Source of the DNA: Paracoccus indicus
GTDB lineage: Bacteria > Pseudomonadota > Alphaproteobacteria > Rhodobacterales > Rhodobacteraceae
Reading direction: 5' to 3'
Length of the DNA stretch: 64,000 bases
Assembly: GCF_003056335.1 (NCBI RefSeq)
Contig: NZ_PYWA01000005.1
Coordinates: 1 to 64,000 of the forward strand
Shown here: positions 39,658 through 46,874 of the stretch, piece after piece
How the letters are laid out: the number at the start of each line of letters is the position of its first letter
Numbering within the stretch: position 1 is the first letter of the stretch
Position numbers and translations under genes: made by a program
Notes under the pieces: generated by a model
What the model saw: the letters and a program-made list of their open reading frames with translations, nothing else
The model's database searches: none
Told to the model about the DNA's origin: nothing

Positions 39658-39790
39658 TTTCCTTTACCGCAGCGCGCAGGCTTGCGTCAAGCCAGCCTGC
39701 GCCCAAGCACCCGCTTGCGTCAATCGAGGTCTTGCCCTGCGCGCCGCGCCGCGTCACTAAACCGCCAGATCACCGCCCACGGGGTTGCCC

Positions 39791-40336
39791 ATGCGCCTTT
39801 CCATCCTGCGTCACGCCCCTGCCCTGACCGAAGGTCGGCTGGCCGGTCGCCGCGACGTCCCTGCCGATTGCAGCGACCATGCGGCCTTGGCCCGCGTCAA
39901 GGCGCGGATCGGCGTGGCGGATCAGGTCGTATGCAGCCCCGCGCTGCGCTGTCGACAGACCGCGACCGCCCTTGGCCTGACGTGGGACAGCACCGACCCC
40001 GCACTGTGGGAACAGGATTTCGGCGCGTGGGAGGGGCTGCCCTTCGACGCCCTGCCCGACCTTGGCCCGCTTGATACCACGCAACTGGCCCACCACCGCG
40101 CGCCCGGAGGCGAGAGCTTCGCCGACCTCTGCGCACGCGTCACGCCCGCCCTTCGTGCGCTTCAGCGTGATACATTGATCGTGGCCCATGCAGGGACGGC
40201 GCGCGCGGCGCTGTCGATGGTCGTGGGGGATGGGGCGCTGTCCTTTGCTGTCGCACCGCTGTCGCTGACCGTGTTGCATCGGCACGGCGATCAATGGTCG
40301 GTCGAGGCCACCAACCTGCCCATCTTCGAAAGCTGA
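39791..40336 (+). CDS. cobC: Histidine phosphatase, probable alpha-ribazole phosphatase
   Basis: A 181-residue phosphoglycerate-mutase-like protein starting MRLSILRHAPALTEGRLAGR, where RHA replaces the usual RHG. The second catalytic His is in TLIVAHAGTARAALSM, the Glu in QDFGAWEGLPFDALPD. The start is ATG 39791, preferred over a TTG two codons upstream. It is 4 bases before cobD/cbiB, which is typical of CobC, the enzyme removing the phosphate of alpha-ribazole phosphate in cobalamin nucleotide-loop assembly. Role inferred from this pairing. Confidence 0.78.
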   Translation: MRLSILRHAPALTEGRLAGRRDVPADCSDHAALARVKARIGVADQVVCSPALRCRQTATALGLTWDSTDPALWEQDFGAWEGLPFDALPDLGPLDTTQLAHHRAPGGESFADLCARVTPALRALQRDTLIVAHAGTARAALSMVVGDGALSFAVAPLSLTVLHRHGDQWSVEATNLPIFES

Positions 40337-40340
40337 CCCC

Positions 40341-41243
40341 ATGGCATCCGTCGCCCTGATCGCCCTGATCCTTGATGCGCTGATCGGCTGGCCCGCCTGG
40401 CTGTTCCGCCACATCGGTCACCCTGTCACATGGCTGGGCAGGCTGATCGCCGCGCTGGATCGTCGCATGAACCGGGGCGGATGGCGGCGTGCCAAGGGGG
40501 GCGTTGCGGTGGTGCTGGTGATCGCTGCGGCGGTGATTCCGGCGGTGATCCTGCAGGCGGCGCTTGGTCCTTGGACTGCGGTGCTGGCCTGGCCACTGGT
40601 CGCGGCGCGGTCGCTGGATGAGCATTTGCGCGCGGTGGTCCGGCCCCTGCTGGCGCGCGACATCGGCGGTGCGCGGCAAGCGGTCGCCATGATCGTTGGC
40701 CGTGACGTCAGCACCGCCGACGAGGCCGCCATCAGCCGCGCCGCCTTGGAGAGCCTTGCCGAAAACGCCAGCGACGGGGTGATCGCGCCGCTGTTCTGGG
40801 CGGCGGTGGCGGGCTTGCCTGGGATCGCAGCCTACAAGGCGATCAACACGCTGGATTCGATGATCGGCCATCGCACCCCGCGACACGAGGCCTTCGGCAA
40901 TGTGGCGGCGCGGCTGGACGATGCGGTGAACCTGATCCCCGCGCGGCTGACGGGGCTGTTGATCGCGGCGGCGGGCTGGTCCCGCGCGGCCATCACCTGC
41001 GCGTGGCAGGATGCCCCGGGGCACCGTTCCCCCAACGCCGGCTGGCCCGAGGGCGCGATGGCCGGTGCGCTTGGCGTGCGGCTGTCCGGCCCGCGTACTT
41101 ATGGCGACCGCATCAGCCCCGAGCCTTGGCTGAACGCGCCCGCGCCGGATCCGACCGCGCAGGACCTGCGCGCGGGCATCACGCTCTATCGTCGGGCGGT
41201 GGCAATTTGCGCGGCCTTGCTGCTGGCGCTGATCGCGGCCTAG
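40341..41243 (+). CDS. cobD: Adenosylcobinamide-phosphate synthase (CobD/CbiB)
   Basis: Inner-membrane enzyme attaching the aminopropanol arm to adenosylcobyric acid. The 300-residue protein has the family start LDALIGWPAWLFRHIGHPVTWLGR, ESLAENASDGVIAPLFW, the TLDSMIGHRTPRHEAFG motif and PNAGWPEGAMAGALGVRLSGP. Several TM helices are evident. Coupled to cobC. Its TAG stop overlaps the TAG of the convergent transglutaminase gene in a shared CTAG. Other cob genes are not present, so the pathway is dispersed. Confidence 0.94.
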   Translation: MASVALIALILDALIGWPAWLFRHIGHPVTWLGRLIAALDRRMNRGGWRRAKGGVAVVLVIAAAVIPAVILQAALGPWTAVLAWPLVAARSLDEHLRAVVRPLLARDIGGARQAVAMIVGRDVSTADEAAISRAALESLAENASDGVIAPLFWAAVAGLPGIAAYKAINTLDSMIGHRTPRHEAFGNVAARLDDAVNLIPARLTGLLIAAAGWSRAAITCAWQDAPGHRSPNAGWPEGAMAGALGVRLSGPRTYGDRISPEPWLNAPAPDPTAQDLRAGITLYRRAVAICAALLLALIAA

Positions 41244-42016
41244 ATCTGCCGCACGTTCACGGTCTGGTTGCGCAGCTCGGCCATGCTGGTCGTCGTCAGG
41301 AAGGCCGCATCGGCCGCATCACGCCCCACCGCCACCATCGCCATGGTATCGGCCTGCGCCATGCCGGTCGGATCGACCAGATGCCAGGCGCCGTCCAGAT
41401 AGACCTCTACCACGGCATGGAAATCGGGCGGCGTCACCGAGGGCGCATAGACGCTGGCGAAACGGGTCGGGATCTGCGAGGCGCGGCAGAGCGAGATCAT
41501 CAGATGCGCGTAATCGCGGCAGACCCCCTGACGGTCCAGGAAAGTGTCGGCCGAGGTCGTCTCGGCGTTGCTGGCGCCCGCGACATAGCTGAGGTTCTCC
41601 TCGACCCAGTCACGCAGGGCGGCGACTCGGGCACCGCCCCTTAGGCCGTCGAAATGGGTGTTGGTGAAGTTCACGAAGCGGTCCACCGGGCAATAGACCG
41701 AGGGCAGCAGATAGCGCAGGGCATCGCCCGACATATCCTCGACCTCGACCTGCCGCAGGGTCTGAAGGTCCGGGCGCGGACGCGTGACCTGGACCTCGGC
41801 GGTGTACTTGCAATAGAGGCGATCGCTGGCGCGCACGATCAGACGTTCGCCGATGCCTTCCTCCGCGGGGACGCGGGCGGTGCGTTCGGGATCGCCCAGA
41901 TCGATCGCGCTGTGGATGATCTCCTGTCCCATGGCGCCCGCGGCCTCGATCACCAGAAGCGCCGTCCCGGGCGATTGCAGGGCGTAATCAAGAAGAACGT
42001 CGATCTGCATCCGCAT
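41240..42016 (-). CDS. Transglutaminase-like cysteine protease family protein
   Basis: A 258-residue cytosolic protein. The catalytic triad is readable: Cys in RQGVCRDYAHLMISLCRA, His in PPDFHAVVEVYLDG and Asp in WHLVDPTGMA. An N-terminal beta-sheet domain of the bacterial transglutaminase-like type precedes it. Relatives are thought to be proteases or peptide-modifying enzymes; target unknown. It lies between cobD (convergent) and the histidine kinase (same direction, 102 bases upstream). Confidence 0.85.
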   Translation of the reverse strand: MRMQIDVLLDYALQSPGTALLVIEAAGAMGQEIIHSAIDLGDPERTARVPAEEGIGERLIVRASDRLYCKYTAEVQVTRPRPDLQTLRQVEVEDMSGDALRYLLPSVYCPVDRFVNFTNTHFDGLRGGARVAALRDWVEENLSYVAGASNAETTSADTFLDRQGVCRDYAHLMISLCRASQIPTRFASVYAPSVTPPDFHAVVEVYLDGAWHLVDPTGMAQADTMAMVAVGRDAADAAFLTTTSMAELRNQTVNVRQI

Positions 42017-42118
42017 GGGCTGGCTCCTGTTGCGAAGGGGAAGAAACGGGCGTCGGCCATAACGCCTGTGCTCGCGGTGTCAATCGTCCTGAACCGATAT
42101 GGTTCCGTGGCGCGGACC

Positions 42119-43267
42119 CTAGGTAAAGCCGACCGAGGTCGCATCCCGCAGGATATCGACGTCAAAGGCGGCACCGCCTGCCGGGGATGCACCATGGGTC
42201 ATGCTGCCGCCCATCTGCTGGGCGTAGATCTGACAGATCTGCATGCCCAGCCCGCTTGCATCGTCTGGATCAAAATCGGCGGGCAGGCCCGGCCCGTCGT
42301 CCATCACCCGAAGCCGCAGACGCTCACCTTGGGCCGAGGCCTCGACCCAGACCGTGGTACGCCGATCCTTTCCGCCATGCTTGACCGCATTGCCGATCAG
42401 TTCCGCCAGCAACTGCCCGATGGCCGCCGCCTGCGAGGGGTTGACCCGCACCGCATTCGGCACATCGTTCGCAAATTCCACCTGCGCATTCAGCGCCTGT
42501 CCCAGATCCTGCGTCAGCGCAGCGACGTAATGGGCCAGCGTCACGAAGCCCGACTCCGGGTCCAGATGCAGCTGTTCATGCACGCGCGACAAGGTGGTGA
42601 TGCGGTTCGCGGCATCACCGATCAGGGCGCCTGCCTCGACATCGGCATGGATGCGCGCCTGCATCCGCAACAGCGCGATGACCGAGGCGAAGCTGTTCTT
42701 CACGCGGTGATCGATCTCGCCCAGAAGGACCTTCTGGCGGGCCAGGGCCGCATTCTTCAGCGCGACCTCGGCCCGCAGCAGGGCGGCCTGTTCGCGCAGC
42801 TGTTCGCGGGCGGTGACGATATCGGTCACATCGCGTGACGCGGCCAGGATGCGCGCGACCGTTCCATCCGCCAGACGCACGGGCGAGACGGTGACATCCC
42901 ACCAGCGCGGCGTGCCCTTGGCGGTCGGGCAATAAGCCTCGAACCGCTGGGTTCTGCCGGAACGCGCCTCGGCCATGGCGTCGGCCAAGGCGTCGTGACT
43001 GTCCTGCGGCCACATCACCGGCCATGAGGCGCCTCGGACCTGATCGAAATCGTCGATCTCCATCGCGCACATGCCGTTGCTGTTCATGAAGCTGAGCGTG
43101 CCGTCCAGTTCAAGAAGCTTGATGCAATCGGGCGAACTGTCCAGCACCGACAGGGTGAAACCCTGTTCGGCGCCATCCAGCAGGTCCAATGCGGCAAGGT
43201 TGTCGTCACGGTCGGGCATGGTGTCCGGATCACCTTTCACATGGGTGCTGCGCAGTGGCGTGTTCAT
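42119..43267 (-). CDS. PAS-domain sensor histidine kinase, HisKA_2 type
   Basis: Cytosolic two-component sensor of about 380 residues. An N-terminal PAS domain (VLDSSPDCIKLLELDGTLSF to the PAC segment LADGTVARILAASRDVTDI) is followed by a coiled coil. Then comes the phospho-acceptor EIDHRVKNSFASVIALL of the HWE/HisKA_2 group and an ATPase with ELIGNAVKHGGKDRRT and DDGPGLPADFDPDD. No TM segment is seen, so the signal would be internal. Start uncertain: 43267 (used) or 43219, which is preceded by AAAGGTGA. No response regulator is adjacent. Confidence 0.82.
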   Translation of the reverse strand: MNTPLRSTHVKGDPDTMPDRDDNLAALDLLDGAEQGFTLSVLDSSPDCIKLLELDGTLSFMNSNGMCAMEIDDFDQVRGASWPVMWPQDSHDALADAMAEARSGRTQRFEAYCPTAKGTPRWWDVTVSPVRLADGTVARILAASRDVTDIVTAREQLREQAALLRAEVALKNAALARQKVLLGEIDHRVKNSFASVIALLRMQARIHADVEAGALIGDAANRITTLSRVHEQLHLDPESGFVTLAHYVAALTQDLGQALNAQVEFANDVPNAVRVNPSQAAAIGQLLAELIGNAVKHGGKDRRTTVWVEASAQGERLRLRVMDDGPGLPADFDPDDASGLGMQICQIYAQQMGGSMTHGASPAGGAAFDVDILRDATSVGFT

Positions 43268-43325
43268 GATTTGCACTCGCAAGACACGGCCCTTGGTGTC
43301 AAGACAAAAGGGGCTATGCCTTGCG

Positions 43326-44540
43326 TCATCCGGCCAGGGGTTGAAGGCGTGAAAGGTCACGGGCCTGCCGTGAAAGCCCCGGCGCCAAGGGCAGCAGATC
43401 GGCCTGCAACGCGTGATAGATGTCGGGCTTGCCCTGGAACTGCGTCATGACGGGCCGATTGTCGGGCCCCAGTTCATGGTGCCAGCCACCGTATCGGGCA
43501 TCGATCAGATGTTGCGTGGCAAATTGCCACAGCTTGCGATACCAACCGTCGAATTCCGGTGTCGGTTGCAGTTTCAGCAGCGCCGCAAGGGCGCCGATCG
43601 CCTCGGTCACGGGCCACCAATAGCGCGAGGCGTTGTCGACGCCCCCCTTGCGGTTCAGCGTATAGGCCAGCCCCCCGAGGTCATCGTTCCACGCATCCGC
43701 CAACCCCTGGCGCACCAGCGCTGTGGCCTGTTCAGGGGCATCCCCTGCGGGTCGTCCCGCCAGGTCCCACCATTGCAGCAGCAGGCGCGCCATCTCGAAG
43801 CTGTGGCCGGGGGTGGTGCCAGCGGGGCGGAACATCGGATTGCCGGAATAGGCGTGATCGGGCCGCCAGCCGGCATCGTAATGTTCGGGGATGCGCCAGT
43901 CGTTTTCCGCTGCCTGCCCCGCGATGAAGAAGCGCAGGATGCCGCCCGCGCGGGTCAGGTATTCGGCCTCGCCCGTGGCCTCATGGGCGGCCAGCAGCGC
44001 CTCGACCCCGTGCATGTTGGCGTTCATGCCGCGATAGGTGGAAAAGACCTGCCAATCGCGGGTGAATTCGTCGCGGAAAAGCTCTGCATCCGCGTCCCAG
44101 AAATGCCGGTCAAGGACATCGGTGATGTCGGCCAGCAACCGGTCGGCATCGGGATGCCCCACCATCTTGGCGCTGGAGGCCGCCAGCAGGACGAAGACAT
44201 GCCCATAGGCCAGCTTGGTGCCATCCACGGCGCCCTGCCCGTTCACCGACCACAGGTAACCGCCGTGGTCTGCATCCCGGTGGCCGTTCCACAGAAAATC
44301 CATGCCTCGGTCGATGATCCCCGCCTGGTCCGGTCGCCCCGCCAGCTGGGCCAGCGCATAGGAATGCACCAGCCGTGTCGTGCTGTGCAGTTCCTGCGTA
44401 TCGGCGGGCAGAGGCTGCCCTGTTGGGTCCAGCCCATGAAAGCCACCGCCAACGCGGGGGCTGGCGTCGAAGAAGGCAAGCGCACGCAGAGCGTCCTGGG
44501 CCAGAAAGGCGCGGTGGTCGCGGTCGTCCAAGAGGGTCAT
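43326..44540 (-). CDS. AGE family epimerase/isomerase
   Basis: N-acylglucosamine 2-epimerase-fold (alpha6/alpha6 barrel) sugar isomerase of 404 residues. Typical active-site segments are STTRLVHSYALAQLAG, YRGMNANMHGVEALLAA, GTTPGHSFEMARLLLQW and the C-terminal YGGWHHELG. Members are D-mannose isomerase, sulfoquinovose-type YihS or cellobiose epimerase; the sequence alone does not separate them, although length and motifs resemble mannose isomerases. Starts 10 bases after the tex stop, so probably co-transcribed with it. Confidence 0.82.
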   Translation of the reverse strand: MTLLDDRDHRAFLAQDALRALAFFDASPRVGGGFHGLDPTGQPLPADTQELHSTTRLVHSYALAQLAGRPDQAGIIDRGMDFLWNGHRDADHGGYLWSVNGQGAVDGTKLAYGHVFVLLAASSAKMVGHPDADRLLADITDVLDRHFWDADAELFRDEFTRDWQVFSTYRGMNANMHGVEALLAAHEATGEAEYLTRAGGILRFFIAGQAAENDWRIPEHYDAGWRPDHAYSGNPMFRPAGTTPGHSFEMARLLLQWWDLAGRPAGDAPEQATALVRQGLADAWNDDLGGLAYTLNRKGGVDNASRYWWPVTEAIGALAALLKLQPTPEFDGWYRKLWQFATQHLIDARYGGWHHELGPDNRPVMTQFQGKPDIYHALQADLLPLAPGLSRQARDLSRLQPLAG

Positions 44541-44550
44541 GATCGTTCCT

Positions 44551-46839
44551 TCACCGTTTGCGCAGAGCATCGGCCAGCGCCGATCCGAAGGCGCCTTGCG
44601 ATTGTGCAGGTCCGGCCGAGGTCACGGGCTTGCCCCGCGGCTTGTCCGCCTTGCGCTTGTCGGGGGCGGGTTGGGTCGCGTTGTCCTTGCGCATGGTCAA
44701 CCCGATGCGCTTGCGGGGAACATCGACCTCGGTCACGCGGACGCGGACGACATCGCCGGCCTTGACCACCTCGTGCGGGTCCTTGACGAAGCGGTCGGCC
44801 AGCTGGCTGACATGCACCAGGCCGTCCTGATGCACGCCGATATCCACGAAGGCACCGAAGGCCGCGACATTGGTGACGGTTCCTTCCAGCGACATGCCGG
44901 GGCGCAGATCCTTGATGTCCTCGATGCCATCGGCAAAGCTGGCGGTAACGAAGCCGGGGCGCGGGTCGCGGCCAGGTTTTTCCAGCTCCGACAGGATGTC
45001 GCGCACGGTGGGTAGGCCGAAATCCTCGGTCACGAAATCCTGCGCCCTGACCGACTTCAGCGCCGCGCTGTCGCCCATCAGGGAGCGCAGGTCACGCCCG
45101 CAGGCGGCCACGATCTTACGGGCGACGCCATAGGCTTCGGGGTGGACGGCCGAGGCGTCCAGCGGTTCGGACCCTTGGACGCGCAGAAAGCCTGCGCTTT
45201 GCTGGAAGGCCTTGGGGCCAAGCCCCGCGACCTTCTTCAGGGCGGCGCGCGACGGGAAAGCCCCGGTCGCGTCGCGATGCGCAACGATCGCCTGCGCCAA
45301 GGCCGGCCCCAACCCCGCGACGTGGGCCAAAAGCGGCGCCGACGCGGTGTTCAGATCGACGCCCACGGCGTTCACAGCATCCTCGACCACGGCCTCCAGC
45401 GATTTCACCAGCTGGCGCTGGTCGACATCGTGCTGATACTGCCCCACGCCGATGGATTGCGGCGGCACCTTGACCAGTTCGGCAAGCGGGTCCTGCAAGC
45501 GCCGTGCGATGGACACCGCGCCGCGGATCGACACATCCAGATCGGGAAACTCCTTCGCCGCCAGTTCCGAGGCCGAATAGACCGAGGCACCGGCTTCGGA
45601 AACGATCACCTTGGTCGGCGCCTTGGCGCCCTTGGGCAGGCGCTTCAGCACATCGGCGACCAGTCGTTCGCTTTCGCGGCTGGCGGTGCCATTGCCGATG
45701 GCGATCAGGTCGACGCCGTGCTTCGTGATCAGCGACAGCAGGGTCGCCTCGGCCCCGCGCAGGTCGTTTTTCGGCTGGAAGGGATAGATGGTGGCCGTAT
45801 CGACCAGCTTGCCCGTCGCGTCGATCACCGCGATCTTGCAGCCCGTGCGGATGCCGGGATCGATGCCAAGCGTGGTCCGCGCCCCCGCAGGTGCCGCCAG
45901 CAGCAGGTCGCGCAGGTTGCGGGCAAAGACGCGGATCGCCTCGTCATGGGCGCGTTTGCGCAGATCGGTCAGCAGATCGATATACATGGTGTTCGACAGG
46001 CGGACCCGCCATGCCCAGCCCGCCACGCCGCGCAGCCAATCAGCCCCCGGCCCCGCCGCCAGCGGTCCAAGACCCCGCGCGACGATGCCTTCGGCCCGCG
46101 CCACGCCGGTTTCGGGGTCCGGAGAGATGTCGATGGTGACGATCTCCTCCTTGGCGGCGCGCAGGATCGCAAGCGCGCGGTGGCCGGGAATGTCGGCCCA
46201 TTTCTCGCGATGATCGAAATAGTCGCTGAACTTGGCGCCGGCTTCCTCTTTGCCCTTGGCGACGCGGGCCGCGATGAAGGCATCGCGCTGCATGAAATCG
46301 CGCAGCCCGCCCAGCACCTGCGCGTTTTCGGCCAGTTCCTCGACCAGGATGTCGCGCGCACCGTCCAGCGCGTCCTTGGGGGTGGCAACATCACCGATGA
46401 CGTAACCGGGGGCCAGCTTGGCGGGATCAAGGGACGGATCGGCCATGATCTGGCGCAGCAGCGGCTCCAGCCCCTTTTCGCGGGCGATCATCGCCTTGGT
46501 GCGACGCTTGGGCTTGAAGGGCAGATAGATGTCTTCCAGCGCCGATTTCGTGTCGGCCTGCGCGATGGCGCGCGCCAGATCCTCGGTCAGCTTGCCCTGA
46601 TCGCGGATCGAGCCAAGGATTGACGTCCGCCGCGCCTCCATGTCGCGCAGATAGGTCAGGCGGTCGGACAGGGTGCGCAGCTGCGTGTCGTCCAGCCCGC
46701 CCGTCACCTCCTTGCGGTAACGCGCCACGAAGGGGACCGTCGCGCCCCCGTCCAGCAATTCGGCCGCGGCCACCACCTGCTTCGGGTCCGCCCCGATTTC
46801 CGAGGCGATCTGACGGGCAATGCGAAGCGCGCTGTCCAT
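44551..46839 (-). CDS. tex: Tex family transcription accessory RNA-binding protein
   Basis: A 762-residue protein of the Tex/YhgF family, related to eukaryotic Spt6. It has the N-terminal helical domain (PFVARYRKEVTGGLDDTQLR), the central RNase-H-like fold (LGIDPGIRTGCKIAVID), helix-hairpin-helix motifs (ASAPLLAHVAGLGPALAQ) and a C-terminal S1 RNA-binding domain (about 650-717, GMSLEGTVTNVAAFGAFVDIG). Tail is Lys/Arg rich. Domain order and length match the family. The AGE isomerase gene follows closely. Confidence 0.93.
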   Translation of the reverse strand: MDSALRIARQIASEIGADPKQVVAAAELLDGGATVPFVARYRKEVTGGLDDTQLRTLSDRLTYLRDMEARRTSILGSIRDQGKLTEDLARAIAQADTKSALEDIYLPFKPKRRTKAMIAREKGLEPLLRQIMADPSLDPAKLAPGYVIGDVATPKDALDGARDILVEELAENAQVLGGLRDFMQRDAFIAARVAKGKEEAGAKFSDYFDHREKWADIPGHRALAILRAAKEEIVTIDISPDPETGVARAEGIVARGLGPLAAGPGADWLRGVAGWAWRVRLSNTMYIDLLTDLRKRAHDEAIRVFARNLRDLLLAAPAGARTTLGIDPGIRTGCKIAVIDATGKLVDTATIYPFQPKNDLRGAEATLLSLITKHGVDLIAIGNGTASRESERLVADVLKRLPKGAKAPTKVIVSEAGASVYSASELAAKEFPDLDVSIRGAVSIARRLQDPLAELVKVPPQSIGVGQYQHDVDQRQLVKSLEAVVEDAVNAVGVDLNTASAPLLAHVAGLGPALAQAIVAHRDATGAFPSRAALKKVAGLGPKAFQQSAGFLRVQGSEPLDASAVHPEAYGVARKIVAACGRDLRSLMGDSAALKSVRAQDFVTEDFGLPTVRDILSELEKPGRDPRPGFVTASFADGIEDIKDLRPGMSLEGTVTNVAAFGAFVDIGVHQDGLVHVSQLADRFVKDPHEVVKAGDVVRVRVTEVDVPRKRIGLTMRKDNATQPAPDKRKADKPRGKPVTSAGPAQSQGAFGSALADALRKR

Positions 46840-46874
46840 GGCGGAACCTTTCGTCTTGTTCTTCGGCCGCCGTT

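Noticed and set aside
39700..39790. Cobalamin riboswitch before cobC-cobD
   Set aside because: The leader is short and lacks a B12-box-like sequence or suitable structure.
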